A DNA stretch of 64,000 nt from Hymenobacter nivis. Its GTDB lineage: Bacteria > Bacteroidota > Bacteroidia > Cytophagales > Hymenobacteraceae. Numbering within the stretch: the first letter of the stretch is position 1; each line of letters opens with the position of its first letter. The position numbers were made by a program, and so were the translations under genes. The notes beneath the pieces are model-generated. The model was given only the letters and a program-made list of their open reading frames with translations, did no database searches and was not told where the DNA came from. The stretch covers positions 374,127-438,126 of the forward strand of contig NZ_RCYZ01000003.1 in NCBI RefSeq assembly GCF_006439025.1, written 5' to 3'. Below, piece after piece: positions 1-8,511 of the stretch.

Positions 1-2
1 CC

Positions 3-677
3 GACGCCCCCGCGGCCGTGCGCGCCCCACTGCCCGCCACGCTGCGCCCCGGCGCCACGCTGCAACCGCTGGTGCAGGGCCCCAGCGCGGCGCTGGTGGC
101 CGCCAAGCGCCGCTTCGGGCTGGGTGCGGTGGTGGTGTCGGTGGTGCCCGAAACCTTCCGTTGGGCCCTGGCTGGGCAGGACGCTGGGTACGCTTCGTTT
201 TGGAACCGGCTGCTGGCCGCGGCCACACCCGCCGCGCCGGCCGCCGCTACCTGGCGCGTGGCCACGGCTTGGCCCAAGACGCAGAATGCCACGGGGTTGC
301 AGCTGGCCGCGGGCACCTTCCCAGGCACACCGCCCACCGTGCGGGCCCTGGCCGGGGGCCCCGCCGTGGCCCTGCCGCTCCGCCAAGACCCGCGCCTGCC
401 CGAGTGGAGCACCGCCGTGTTTTGGCCCGCCGCGGCCGGCTGGCACCAGGTTCAGGGCCCCGGCAAAGCCAGTTTTTCCTTCTACGTTTTCGAGCCCGGC
501 GACTGGCAGGGACCCGAGGCCCAGCAGCGCCGGCTGGCCGCCGCGCAGCGCGCGACGGCCGCCCCTGGCGCGGCGCTGGCCGCGGCCGACGCGGTGCAGG
601 AACCCTGGCCGGCGGGCTGGTTTTTCGGTTTGTTCCTGCTCGCCGCGGGGTATTTATGGCTGGAAGAGAAGCTCTAA
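3..677 (+). CDS. C-terminal part of a membrane protein, BatA/glutamine-amidotransferase-like (partial)
   Basis: The reading frame is open from the first complete codon and ends with TAA at 675-677, so the N-terminus lies outside the window. The visible 224 residues contain a segment near the middle (WALAGQDAGYASFWNRLL) that resembles the end of the amidotransferase-like fold of large Bacteroidota membrane proteins related to BatA. The last 20 residues form one hydrophobic helix followed by LEEKL, a common ending of those proteins. A GTG at 18 is available but is probably internal. I infer a membrane-anchored protein of unknown role; the family name rests on weak resemblance only. Confidence 0.5.
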   Translation, partial: DAPAAVRAPLPATLRPGATLQPLVQGPSAALVAAKRRFGLGAVVVSVVPETFRWALAGQDAGYASFWNRLLAAATPAAPAAATWRVATAWPKTQNATGLQLAAGTFPGTPPTVRALAGGPAVALPLRQDPRLPEWSTAVFWPAAAGWHQVQGPGKASFSFYVFEPGDWQGPEAQQRRLAAAQRATAAPGAALAAADAVQEPWPAGWFFGLFLLAAGYLWLEEKL

Positions 678-749
678 CAAGCCGACACCGGGCCCCGGTA
701 CCAGGGCCGGGCGGCGCCCCTGAGGCCTCGGGGAGCCGCCAGTTATGGC

Positions 750-1946
750 CTAGAAGTTCGGGTCGAAGTTGAAGTAGAGTGGGTTCGAGAGGCCCACCAT
801 GGGGCTGCTCAGCGCCATCGACTCCGGCACTTGCGGGTAGGGCGTGGCGGGGCCCTCAACCTGCACGCGGTAGTAGGTGCGGCCCGTGGCGGCGGGGGTA
901 TCGGTGAACTCCCCGACCGGGTGCCGGCCGCTGAGCTGCAGCGTGTCGAACGCGCCGCCGTTCTTTATCACTGCCACGCGGTAGGTGGCGTCGGGCGCCA
1001 TTTTGCCCGCCAGCTGCACCCGGAACCGCACGGGCCGGCCCGTAGCCGCCACGTTATCGCCCATCATCATGTCGAGCCGGCCGTCCTGGTTGAGGTCCGC
1101 GGACAGCTCCACGCGCGGGGCGAAGGGGTTGGCGCTGACGGACACCCGCCCGTTGGTCAGCGCGTCCACCACGGCCTGCGTGGTGCGGGCCGTGGCAAAC
1201 ACCCACGTGGTGGGGGTGCCCACGTAGTTGGCCGTGGCCTGCACGCTGTTGGCCGTGGCCTGGGCCGGCGTGTCGGGCCGGCCATGGTGGGCGTCGCTGC
1301 CCCCGCGCCCCGTCAGCTTGCGCCCCGACGAGAGCATGTCGTCCCAGATCATCAGCGCGTTGGCATTCTTAGCCCAAATCACTGAATTCCAGACCTCCAG
1401 CGACTCTAGCATGTCGTAAGAGTAGCCGAAATGGTCCTTGCCGCTCGGGTGGTTGGCCGAGAGGTGCACGCCGAGCTGCCGCTTAACGGCGCCGACCACC
1501 ACGTCGCGCTGGTCGCGCACTTGGTAGAGGCGCCGGTGGTCATAGGGCTGGGCCGAAAACGCGTTGCCGTGGCCGCGGGTGGTGGTCCACTCCGCCGCGT
1601 AGAGCAGCAGCACCGACGGGGACGTGAACTCCGGATCGGCCCAAGTGTGGTGGGCCACGTCCCCGTCCACGTGGTTGTCGTGGTCCGTAATGGCCAGGTA
1701 ATCCATGCCCACGCTTTGCGAAAAGGCGAGGATCTTGCCCACGGAGTTATTGGTTGATTCCGTGCTGTGGCGCGAGTGCACGTGCAAATCGCCCTTGAGC
1801 CAAACGCCCTGTGTGAGGCTGGCGGGCGGCGCCAGCCGGGGCAGCGCGTCGGAAACCCACGGACTGGCCGGGCCTGCTTGGCCGAACCCGAGCCGCGACA
1901 GGCCGAGCAGCCACAGCCCAAGGGCAATACTTCTTTGCTTCTTCAA
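750..1946 (-). CDS. Secreted PHP-domain metallohydrolase (CehA/McbA-like)
   Basis: This is a predicted exported metal-dependent phosphoesterase or hydrolase of the PHP superfamily, 398 aa from the start chosen here. PHP metal-binding motifs appear in order: GDLHVHSRHS near residue 52, AITDHDNH near 84, SANHPS near 164 and GGSDAH near 218. The frame stays open to GTG 2045, but a good -7 element (TACTTTTG, 2004-2011) would start the mRNA near 1998. TTG at 1946 is followed directly by a basic, hydrophobic signal peptide (KKQRSIALGLWLLGL, then GFGQA). I therefore prefer the TTG start; 2045 remains possible. The C-terminal third has no recognised domain. The substrate cannot be told from sequence. 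Confidence 0.8.
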   Translation of the reverse strand: MKKQRSIALGLWLLGLSRLGFGQAGPASPWVSDALPRLAPPASLTQGVWLKGDLHVHSRHSTESTNNSVGKILAFSQSVGMDYLAITDHDNHVDGDVAHHTWADPEFTSPSVLLLYAAEWTTTRGHGNAFSAQPYDHRRLYQVRDQRDVVVGAVKRQLGVHLSANHPSGKDHFGYSYDMLESLEVWNSVIWAKNANALMIWDDMLSSGRKLTGRGGSDAHHGRPDTPAQATANSVQATANYVGTPTTWVFATARTTQAVVDALTNGRVSVSANPFAPRVELSADLNQDGRLDMMMGDNVAATGRPVRFRVQLAGKMAPDATYRVAVIKNGGAFDTLQLSGRHPVGEFTDTPAATGRTYYRVQVEGPATPYPQVPESMALSSPMVGLSNPLYFNFDPNF

Positions 1947-2003
1947 AACGTACGGAATGGGTAAGGCGTCCAGCAACCCGGACCTTTCCAGGGTGGACTG
2001 GGG

Positions 2004-2011
2004 CAAAAGTA
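2004..2011 (-). promoter_or_regulatory. Bacteroidota -7 element TACTTTTG for the PHP hydrolase
   Basis: The minus-strand octamer TACTTTTG matches the Bacteroidetes -7 consensus TAnnTTTG exactly. It lies about 60 nt upstream of the TTG start at 1946 and downstream of the alternative start at 2045, so it decides between the two starts. I do not see a clear -33 TTTG. Confidence 0.5.
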
Positions 2012-2189
2012 GAACCCGCCGGACGCACCGGCGCCACGGGCACAATTACTTAGCACTGCGGTAATCCAGGGCCAACCAAAAGGCTGGGCAACGCCAATCA
2101 ATGGCACACCAAAAAACATCCTTTTTCATTGAAAACCAATACCTTGCAGCGATGGCCGCGTGGCACTTATGGCTCTAGCAGACGCCACC

Positions 2190-2234
2190 AAAAAAGCCGC
2201 TGCCCGGCAACGGTGAAGTTGCTAAGCAGCGGCT
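2190..2234 (-). terminator. Intrinsic terminator of the SDR gene
   Basis: On the minus strand, 18 nt past the SDR stop codon, AGCCGCTGC pairs perfectly with GCAGCGGCT across a 22-nt loop and is followed by a run of six T. This is a standard Rho-independent terminator. Confidence 0.75.
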
Positions 2235-2252
2235 AAACTTATGCCTGGGGCC

Positions 2253-3089
2253 CTAAAAATCCGTCGGCTCACCGAGGTAGGCGAAGTCGTCAATTTCCTG
2301 CAGGAGGCCCTGGAATTTCTGGCGGGCCAGCTTGTAGGCAAAGGCGCCCAGCAGCAGGTGCACCGGCGGGTTGGGCAGGCGCACGAGCTGGTACATGGCC
2401 GCGGCGGCCTTCACGGGGTCGCCGGCCTGGTTGCCGTCGCGGCCCAGCGAGGCTTTCAGGCCCTCGCCCACGGTGGCTTGGTAGTCAGCAATTTGCGTGT
2501 CGGTATAGGTGGCCGACGCGCCGGCCCAGTTGGTGCGGAACGGGCCCGGCTCCACGTTGGTGACGTGGATGCCCAGGGGCCCCAGCTGCGCGGCCAGCGA
2601 CTCGCCCAGGCCTTCAAGGGCGAACTTCGAGCCGTTGTACAGGCCGGCGTGGGCCATCCCCATCAGCCCACCCACGGAGGTGATGTTGAGGATGTTGCCC
2701 GACTTTTGGGCCCGCAGGTGCGGCAGCACGGCGCGCACCAGGCGCAGGGGCCCAAACACGTTCACGTCGAACTGGCGCTGGGTTTCTTCCTCCGATATTT
2801 CCTCGATGCTGCCCAGCGAGCCGTAGCCGGCGTTGTTCACCAGCACGTCGAGGCGCCCAAAGGCATTGACGGCCTGCTGCACGGCGGCGGTGATTTGCGC
2901 GGCGTCGGTGACGTCAACCAGCACGCCCAGGGCCTGGCCGGGGGCTTTGTTTGTGAATTCGTCGGCTTGCGCGGGCTGGCGGAACGTGGCCGCTACCCGG
3001 TCGCCTTTTTCAATTAAATACGTGGCCAGGGCCTCGCCCAACCCGGTGGAGGCGCCAGTGATAAACCAATTTTTTGATGCTTCGGGCAT
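2253..3089 (-). CDS. SDR family oxidoreductase
   Basis: Classical short-chain dehydrogenase/reductase, 278 aa, cytoplasmic and NAD(P)-dependent. The nucleotide-binding motif TGASTGLG is near residue 10, NNAG near 83, and the catalytic pair YNGSK near 152 with its serine in NITSVGG. The frame runs open to 3218, but the upstream part is low-complexity, and ATG 3089 (MPEASKNWFITGAS) puts the Rossmann motif at the usual distance from the N-terminus. The substrate is not predictable. It is followed by its own terminator and preceded by a same-strand gene 88 bp upstream. Confidence 0.9.
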   Translation of the reverse strand: MPEASKNWFITGASTGLGEALATYLIEKGDRVAATFRQPAQADEFTNKAPGQALGVLVDVTDAAQITAAVQQAVNAFGRLDVLVNNAGYGSLGSIEEISEEETQRQFDVNVFGPLRLVRAVLPHLRAQKSGNILNITSVGGLMGMAHAGLYNGSKFALEGLGESLAAQLGPLGIHVTNVEPGPFRTNWAGASATYTDTQIADYQATVGEGLKASLGRDGNQAGDPVKAAAAMYQLVRLPNPPVHLLLGAFAYKLARQKFQGLLQEIDDFAYLGEPTDF

Positions 3090-3177
3090 GGTGATGTTGC
3101 GTGAAATGGAAGCAGTAAGACGCCCAAAACGCGCGAATTGTTTGGCCCCGGCCGCCTTGGGCCCGCCGGCCAGGGCC

Positions 3178-4434
3178 CTAGTACGGGTGGCTGGCGGTGG
3201 TTTCGGGGATGACCACAAGGTAATCGTAGCCCAGCAGCACGCGCTGCACGGCCTGGCCCACCACCAGCTTGCCCGCGCTGAGGGCCCGGCGGGCGGGGCG
3301 CAGGTCCACCAAGTTCCAGGCGGGGCCGGCGGTTTGGTCGAAGAATAGCTTTAGCGAGGGCTCATCGGCGACGGTGTAGGCGCGGGGCTTTTCGGGGGAG
3401 CGGGGGCTCAGGCTGCTGGCGGCGGTGCCCTGCTTGCCCATCACCAGCAGGTGCAGCGATTTTTGGTCCTGCGCCTCGGCCAGGTCCTGGGCCAGGTTGC
3501 CAAGGTCGTAGAACTCGCCGAACGAGGCCAGGCTGAGGCCCCGCGCCAGGTGGTTGGCCCCGAACTTGAACAGCATTTTGGGCAGCGGCTGCCCCGCGGG
3601 GCCCTGGGTCCCGCGGGCGTAGCGCAGCAGGTTGCGGCGCATCAGGTTCAGGCGCTCCTGATGGCCGCCGGTGCCTTTGATCTGGCCCTGGTAAATGGCG
3701 TAGCTGGCCGCGTAGTCCTGCACCATTTGCCGCACGTCGGGGCCCTCTTGCCGGGTGATGTTCACCAGGCTGTCGAGGGCGCTTTGCCGCTGCTCGGCCA
3801 TGCTGAAATCGTCCTTACCGGCGCGCTCAAACGCCTGGCCCTGGGCCTGGTACTTGGCAGCCTGCTGCTGCAAATAGGCTTTGGCCGGCTTGCCCTTGGC
3901 CCGTTCGGCCAGCCGGGCGTAGAAGCGGCCGGCGGTGGCAATGAACACCTGGTCGAGCCCCAGCACCTGCACGCGCTGGGCCCGCAGCGTCCGAATCAGC
4001 TCAAATTCCTCGGCCCAATTATAAAAGCACAGCGCCTGGGGGTACCGCTGGCTGTAGGCCGTGGGCAGGCCGGGCTGCGCGGCCAGCGCCGTGAGGTCCT
4101 GGGCCACGTAAGGGTCGATTTCGGCCGCGAATACCGCCGGCTGAAGCACCTGCGCCACGGCCGCCGTGAAGCCCGGAATCTGGGCCATGCCGTGGCCCTC
4201 GCCGATGAGTACGAACTGACTTTTTTGGATGCTCTGCTGCAACTTGTCCCAGCCCGCGCCCGAAAACTGGGCCCCGGCGGCCACCATCGGAAATTGGTGC
4301 TGCCGGATGAGGCGCGTGAGGGTGCTGTCCTGGGCGCGGGCGGGGCCCCAGGCCAGCAGCATAAGCAGGAGCACGACTAGGTAGGGCCCCCGGGCGGGGC
4401 GAGCGGTGGCGGCGGGGCGCGGAAAACGTGGCAT
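3178..4434 (-). CDS. Secreted erythromycin-esterase-like / ChaN-TIKI superfamily protein
   Basis: 418-aa protein with a signal peptide (hydrophobic stretch LVVLLLMLLAWG ending in ARAQ near residue 35). The segment FVLIGEGHGMAQIPGF near residue 75 and AAEIDPY near 105 resemble the Glu/His motifs of the erythromycin esterase and ChaN/TIKI fold, where GE-H and E residues line the active site. The length fits erythromycin-esterase-like proteins of Bacteroidota, most of which have no proven antibiotic role. I therefore do not call it a resistance gene. It is divergent from the head-GIN gene across a region with a long inverted repeat. Confidence 0.6.
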   Translation of the reverse strand: MPRFPRPAATARPARGPYLVVLLLMLLAWGPARAQDSTLTRLIRQHQFPMVAAGAQFSGAGWDKLQQSIQKSQFVLIGEGHGMAQIPGFTAAVAQVLQPAVFAAEIDPYVAQDLTALAAQPGLPTAYSQRYPQALCFYNWAEEFELIRTLRAQRVQVLGLDQVFIATAGRFYARLAERAKGKPAKAYLQQQAAKYQAQGQAFERAGKDDFSMAEQRQSALDSLVNITRQEGPDVRQMVQDYAASYAIYQGQIKGTGGHQERLNLMRRNLLRYARGTQGPAGQPLPKMLFKFGANHLARGLSLASFGEFYDLGNLAQDLAEAQDQKSLHLLVMGKQGTAASSLSPRSPEKPRAYTVADEPSLKLFFDQTAGPAWNLVDLRPARRALSAGKLVVGQAVQRVLLGYDYLVVIPETTASHPY

Positions 4435-4496
4435 AAAGCGGGCAAATGGGTGGTTGACGGGGCGAAGGTGCTCGGCCGGCCCACGGCTTTAAAAAA

Positions 4497-4596
4497 TATT
4501 ATCCCAACCGCCCCAAATTGGCTGTAACATCGGGGCCCCGGGCCCGGTACCCGCGGCGGGCGGGTTGCTCCCGCAAAATCGGGCGTTGGGATAATA
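4497..4596. promoter_or_regulatory. 12-bp inverted repeat in a divergent promoter region
   Basis: TATTATCCCAAC at 4497-4508 is perfectly repeated in inverse orientation (GTTGGGATAATA) at 4585-4596. The arms are separated by 76 bp of GC-rich DNA. They sit in the 259-bp gap between two divergent genes, one arm nearer each gene. They could be paired operator sites or mirror-image promoter parts. No -7 consensus is obvious in either arm. Confidence 0.4.
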
Positions 4597-4693
4597 AACT
4601 ACCGGCCGCGGTTCGGCGCGGGTAGCTTCGGCCCACCGACCGGGCCCGCCCGCTCTGTTTTCCTACTTCTTTCACCTCCCTTACTTACTGTTT

Positions 4694-5494
4694 ATGAAAG
4701 TCTTCCGACTGTTACTGCCGGCCTTGGTGCTGGGCACCACCGTGGCCGCCGTGCCGCCCACGGCCCCCACCGCCACCCCCGCGCCCACCGCCCAGGAGGT
4801 GCGTAACCTGCCCGCCTTCACGAAGGTGAACCTGGCTACCTCGGTGGCCGTGGAGGTGCGGCAGGGCAGCCCGCAGCAAGTGGTGGTGGAAGGCGCGCCC
4901 GACGACCTGGCCCAGCTGCGCACCACCGTGGACGGCGACCGCCTCGTCATCGACACCAAATCGGGCGCCGACTGGCGGGAGTTTCTGCGCAGCCACCGCA
5001 ACCTGGGCAACATGACCGTGCGCATCACCATGCCCACCATCAACGCGCTGGGCGTGAGCGGCTCCGGCTCACTCAGGGCCCCCAGCGTGCGGGCCGAAAA
5101 CCTGAACCTAAGCGTGAGCAGCTCCGGCTCGGTGGAGGTGGCGCAGGTGCAGGCCACCAACGTGCGGGCGGCGGTGAGCAGCTCGGGGCACGTGGGCATC
5201 GGCCAGTTGCAAGCTACCGAGCTGCACTCGAACCTGTCGAGCTCGGGCAGCATCAAGGTGGGCGGCGGCCGCTGCCCGCGCCACGAAGTAGCCATCAGCG
5301 GCTCGGGCTCCGTGGCGGCCCTCGACTTGCAGTCGGCCACCTGCGATGCGCGCATCAGCGGCTCGGGCAGCTGCCGCGTGCAGGCCACCGAGACGCTCGA
5401 AGCCCGCATCAGCGGCTCGGGCGACGTGTACGTGACCGGCAACCCCAAAGTCACGAGCCACACCAGCGGCAGCGGCGGCGTGCGCCGGGGGTAG
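4694..5494 (+). CDS. Head GIN domain-containing protein (DUF2807), secreted
   Basis: 266-aa exported protein. A signal peptide covers about residues 1-25 (MKVFRLLLPALVLGTTVAA), followed by a Pro/Thr-rich linker. From about residue 40 the sequence is a DUF2807 adhesin-type domain: FTKVNLATSVAVEVRQG starts the fold, and repeated turns (VSGSGS, VSSSGS, ISGSGS) recur about every 20 residues through a predicted right-handed beta-helix. These proteins are common in Bacteroidota cell envelopes, and their function is unknown. An imperfect -7 element TAGCTTCG lies at 4623-4630. Confidence 0.88.
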   Translation: MKVFRLLLPALVLGTTVAAVPPTAPTATPAPTAQEVRNLPAFTKVNLATSVAVEVRQGSPQQVVVEGAPDDLAQLRTTVDGDRLVIDTKSGADWREFLRSHRNLGNMTVRITMPTINALGVSGSGSLRAPSVRAENLNLSVSSSGSVEVAQVQATNVRAAVSSSGHVGIGQLQATELHSNLSSSGSIKVGGGRCPRHEVAISGSGSVAALDLQSATCDARISGSGSCRVQATETLEARISGSGDVYVTGNPKVTSHTSGSGGVRRG

Positions 5495-5573
5495 GGTTTT
5501 GGTTGCCAGTTGCTAGCCGCTGGGTTTGGGGCCCCAGGTTGTTAAATAATAATCTGGCTACCAGATAATAAGC

Positions 5574-5610
5574 AGGCCGTCATGCTTCGCTGCGCGCTGC
5601 ATGACGGCCT
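5574..5610. repeat. Palindromic repeat (REP-like), CATGACGGCC family
   Basis: AGGCCGTCATGC at 5574-5585 pairs perfectly with GCATGACGGCCT at 5599-5610 around a 13-nt loop. It lies between the 3' ends of two convergent genes. A diverged relative occurs at 23635-23680. Confidence 0.7.
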
Positions 5611-5639
5611 AACTTTTACCTACTAAGTATCAACTAATC

Positions 5640-6023
5640 CTAGGAAGCTTGTTTTTGGGCGTGCCAGAGCACAAGCTGCCAGCCGGTGGGGTTTTTGATG
5701 TAGGCCACGGCGTACTTGATGTGCGTGGTGAGGGGCTGGCCGTCGGGGCCGGGGCCCAGGTCGATGCGCACGGTGCCGTTCACGAGGGCCGTGCGGTCGT
5801 CGTTGTAGGAGCGGACGCTCAGGGCCTCAATGTCCACCTGGTCGTAGCGGCTTTGGCCGGCGCGGATGCTGGCGAGGTAGCTCGCCTTGGTGTCTTGGTG
5901 GCCGTTGGCGTGGGTGTACACGAGGTCGTCGGCGAATATTTTTTCCAGCACGGCGTAATCCTTGGATATTTGCGCGGCGAAGCGCTGGCGTTCGAGCTGT
6001 TCAACTTCCTGAATGGCGGTCAT
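5640..6023 (-). CDS. Nuclear transport factor 2-like protein (DUF4440/SnoaL fold)
   Basis: 127-aa soluble protein of the NTF2-like superfamily. The order helix (IQEVEQLERQRFAAQ), ADDLVYTHANG, then a beta-rich half ending in W-LVLWHAQ is typical of DUF4440. ATG 6023 (MTAIQEVEQL) is chosen because the 18 codons upstream are low-complexity. Family members are small enzymes or ligand-binding proteins of varied role, so no reaction can be assigned. It is divergent from purU. Confidence 0.8.
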   Translation of the reverse strand: MTAIQEVEQLERQRFAAQISKDYAVLEKIFADDLVYTHANGHQDTKASYLASIRAGQSRYDQVDIEALSVRSYNDDRTALVNGTVRIDLGPGPDGQPLTTHIKYAVAYIKNPTGWQLVLWHAQKQAS

Positions 6024-6106
6024 CTTGCGAGGGGAAAACGCCCGGCCAACCCGGCCGGGGCCCCGCAAAGAAACCACCGCCCCGGCCCCCGCTTCGCCCC
6101 CGCCCC

Positions 6107-6940
6107 ATGCCGCACCTGCTGCTCATCCAATCGCCCGACGAGCCCGGGCTGATCTACAAAATCACCGCCGTGCTCTTCGCTCACGGGCTCAACATCTTGC
6201 GCAACGACGAGTTCGTGGAGCCCGCGGGCAACGTGTTTTTCATGCGCACCGAGTTTGCCGGCGCCTTCGACGCCGGGGCCCTGGGCGCGGCCCTGGCGGG
6301 GGCCCTGCCCGCCGCGGCCACCGTGCGCCTGAGCGACAACCGCCCCCAGGACGTGGTGCTGCTCGTCACCAAAGAGCACCACTGCCTGAGCGAGCTGCTG
6401 GTGCGCCACGCCTTTGGCGAGCTGAACGCCAACATCCGGGCCGTCATCGGCAACCACGAAGTGCTGGGGCCCCTCACGCGCCAGTTCGGCGTGCCCTTCC
6501 ACTACCTGCCGCACGCGGAGCGCAGCCGCGAAGCGCACGAGGCCGAGGTGCTGGCCGTGCTGGCCGGCTACCGCCCCGATTGGGTGGTGCTGGCCAAGTA
6601 CATGCGCATCCTCTCGCCCGAGTTTGTGGCGCCCTACGCCAACCGGCTGGTCAACATCCACCACTCGTTTTTGCCGGCCTTCGTGGGGGCCAGCCCCTAC
6701 GCCCAGGCCCACGCGCGGGGCGTGAAAATCATCGGCGCCACGGCCCACTTCGTGAACGAGCAGCTCGACGAGGGCCCCATCATCGCCCAGCGCGTTATCC
6801 CCACCGACCACACCCGCAGCGCCCGCGAAATGGCCCAGGCCGGCCGCGACGTGGAGAAAATTGTGCTGGCCCGGGCCCTGGAACTGGTGCTCGACGAGCG
6901 GGTGTTTGTGCACCGCAACAAGACGATTATCTTTGATTAG
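6107..6940 (+). CDS. purU: Formyltetrahydrofolate deformylase
   Basis: PurU hydrolyses 10-formyl-tetrahydrofolate to formate and tetrahydrofolate, balancing one-carbon pools and feeding formate to PurT-type purine synthesis. The 277-aa protein has an N-terminal ACT domain (residues 1-75; SPDEPGLIYKITAVLFAHGL) and a formyltransferase domain (about 85-277). Catalytic residues of the fold are visible: Asn and His in NIHHSFLPAF and Asp in NEQLDEGPII. The length matches the family. The TetR gene follows after 90 bp with its own promoter. Confidence 0.95.
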   Translation: MPHLLLIQSPDEPGLIYKITAVLFAHGLNILRNDEFVEPAGNVFFMRTEFAGAFDAGALGAALAGALPAAATVRLSDNRPQDVVLLVTKEHHCLSELLVRHAFGELNANIRAVIGNHEVLGPLTRQFGVPFHYLPHAERSREAHEAEVLAVLAGYRPDWVVLAKYMRILSPEFVAPYANRLVNIHHSFLPAFVGASPYAQAHARGVKIIGATAHFVNEQLDEGPIIAQRVIPTDHTRSAREMAQAGRDVEKIVLARALELVLDERVFVHRNKTIIFD

Positions 6941-6946
6941 GCGGCG

Positions 6947-6981
6947 TTTGGATAACAAACATTAGTTAGTTTTGGCTAACT
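6947..6981 (+). promoter_or_regulatory. Promoter and probable autoregulatory operator of the TetR gene
   Basis: TTTG at 6947-6950 and TAGTTTTG at 6967-6974 match the -33 and -7 elements of Bacteroidota promoters, with 16 nt between them (slightly short). A palindrome AGTTAG-N6-CTAACT (6964-6969/6976-6981) overlaps the -7 element, where an autorepressor would block initiation. The CTAAC half-site recurs in the palindrome upstream of paaA. Confidence 0.5.
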
Positions 6982-7030
6982 TTACCGCCCGCCCGGGCCC
7001 CCGCTGCCTTGCCCGGGGCCCCGCCGCGCC

Positions 7031-7615
7031 ATGCTGAAACCCGAAAAAATATCGAAGCGCCAGCTCATCCTGGCCGAGGCCGCCAAGCTCTTCAAAGACC
7101 GGGGCTACAGCGGCACGTCGATGCGCGACCTGGCCGGGCAGGTAGGCATGGAGGCGGCCAGCATGTACAACCACATCAAGGCCAAGGACGAAATTCTGGC
7201 GAGCATCTGCTTCCGCATTTCCGATTTGTACATCTCGCAACTGGGCGAAATTTCGGCCACCGCCGCCAGCTATGGCGACAAAATCAAGGCCCTGATTCGG
7301 CTGCACATCCGGTTGATGGTGGAGGACGGCCCGGCCGTGTCGGTGGCCAACCACGACTGGAAGTACCTGCCCGAGCCCAAGCTGGGCGAGTTCAAGCAGG
7401 CCCGCAAAACCTACGAGAAGGGCTTCGCCGCCCTCATCGAGGCCGGCATTGCGGCCGGCGAGTTCCAGCCCGTGAACGTGTCGGTGGCCCTGTTCACCAT
7501 CCTCTCCGCTGTGCGCTGGATCGAGCTGTGGTACCGCCCGGGCCGCGAGCTGTCGGCCGAAGAGTTGGAAGCCAACATCATCACGGTGCTCCTCCACGGC
7601 TTGGAGCGCAAATAA
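7031..7615 (+). CDS. TetR/AcrR family regulator, PaaR-like
   Basis: 194-aa one-domain repressor. An N-terminal helix-turn-helix covers residues 8-55 (LILAEAAKLFKDRGYSGTSM, then MYNHIKAKDEIL). The C-terminal ligand domain contains HDWKYLPEP and YEKGFAALIEAG. Both halves look like the TetR proteins that accompany phenylacetate (paa) operons in Bacteroidota, which sense phenylacetyl-CoA. The paa cluster starts 15 kb downstream and carries a palindrome with the same CTAAC half-site. Control of paa is therefore inferred from resemblance and operator similarity, not from adjacency. Confidence 0.85.
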   Translation: MLKPEKISKRQLILAEAAKLFKDRGYSGTSMRDLAGQVGMEAASMYNHIKAKDEILASICFRISDLYISQLGEISATAASYGDKIKALIRLHIRLMVEDGPAVSVANHDWKYLPEPKLGEFKQARKTYEKGFAALIEAGIAAGEFQPVNVSVALFTILSAVRWIELWYRPGRELSAEELEANIITVLLHGLERK

Positions 7616-7654
7616 TTAGGGCCCCAGCCAGCAGGCCACGGGCTTAGCCGGGCC

Positions 7655-7662
7655 TACCTTTC
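7655..7662 (+). promoter_or_regulatory. -7-like element TACCTTTC, 3 nt before the AraC start
   Basis: TACCTTTC matches TAnnTTTG at 7 of 8 positions (consensus N counted as free) and ends 3 nt before ATG 7666. Transcription from it would start at or very near the start codon, giving a leaderless mRNA. Confidence 0.45.
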
Positions 7663-7665
7663 CGC

Positions 7666-8484
7666 ATGCACCACCAAGAAGTAGCACCGCCGGCCGCGCT
7701 ACGGGACGCCGTCAAGTGCGTTTGGTACACCAGCCGCGACTTGGGCGCACTCCCGGCGAGCTTTGAGGTGGTGCCAGACGGCTACGCGGAAATCATTTTT
7801 TACTTCGGCAGTGCTTGCAGCATTGCCACCGCGGACGGCTGGCAGCCCCTGCCCTCCCCGTTCCTGGTGGGGCTGCTCAACCAGCCGGCGCTTTTCCAAG
7901 CGCAAAACCGGCTGGAAATCATCGGCATTCGGTGCTTCCCCTGGACGGTGTTCGATTTGCTCGGCCTGCCGCCCGGCAAGGACGGCGTGCGCACCCTGGC
8001 CCACCCCATCGCCCAGCTGCAAGCCCCGCTGGCCCAGTGGCTGCGGGCGGGCAACGTAGCGGGGGCCCTGGCGGAGGCCGCCCAATATTTCCTATCGGCC
8101 CAGCCGCGGCGGGCCAGTGGCGGCCTGCTGGGCAAAGCAGGCGGGGCGATGCAAGCCGCCGCCGGCACCCTGCCGGTCAGCCAGGTGGCGGCCGCGGCGC
8201 ACGCCACGGTGCGCACGCTGGAGCGGCAGTTCAAGCAGGCGGCGGGCCACACGGTGAAAGACGTGTCCTCGCTGATGCGCTTCGAGCAGGTGCGCAACCA
8301 CTTGTGGCAGCACCCCGGGACCAACCTGGCCGGCCTGGCGCAGGAGCTGGGCTACGCCGACCAGGCCCACTTGAGCCGGGAATTTAAGCGCTACAGCGGC
8401 ACAACGCCCGCGGCCTTCGCCCGAAAAGCCCGGCGCGGCCGGCCGGTAGCGGGGCCCGATTTTGTCGCGTTTGTACAAGCCTAG
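7666..8484 (+). CDS. AraC family transcriptional regulator (DUF6597 N-terminus)
   Basis: 272-aa regulator. The N-terminal half (VVPDGYAEIIFYFG near residue 35, GIRCFPWTVFDLLG near 85) matches the DUF6597 sensor type found on Bacteroidota AraC proteins. The C-terminal half holds the two HTH motifs (VAAAAHATVRTLERQFKQAA; LAQELGYADQAHLSREFKRY near 225). The final FVAFVQA tail is usual in this subgroup. It precedes a flavin monooxygenase by 27 bp on the same strand, which suggests it regulates that gene. The effector is unknown. Confidence 0.88.
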   Translation: MHHQEVAPPAALRDAVKCVWYTSRDLGALPASFEVVPDGYAEIIFYFGSACSIATADGWQPLPSPFLVGLLNQPALFQAQNRLEIIGIRCFPWTVFDLLGLPPGKDGVRTLAHPIAQLQAPLAQWLRAGNVAGALAEAAQYFLSAQPRRASGGLLGKAGGAMQAAAGTLPVSQVAAAAHATVRTLERQFKQAAGHTVKDVSSLMRFEQVRNHLWQHPGTNLAGLAQELGYADQAHLSREFKRYSGTTPAAFARKARRGRPVAGPDFVAFVQA

Positions 8485-8499
8485 GGCGGGCGCCGGCCG

Positions 8500-8507
8500 G
8501 AATTTTG
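8500..8507 (+). promoter_or_regulatory. -7-like element GAATTTTG, 4 nt before the monooxygenase start
   Basis: GAATTTTG matches TAnnTTTG except at the first T and ends 4 nt before ATG 8512. It would give the monooxygenase its own leaderless transcript inside the gap after the AraC gene. Confidence 0.35.
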
Positions 8508-8511
8508 CGGC

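Noticed and set aside
1947..2045. Longer start of the PHP hydrolase at GTG 2045
   Set aside because: The predicted transcription start near 1998 lies downstream of it, and the signal peptide begins at 1946.
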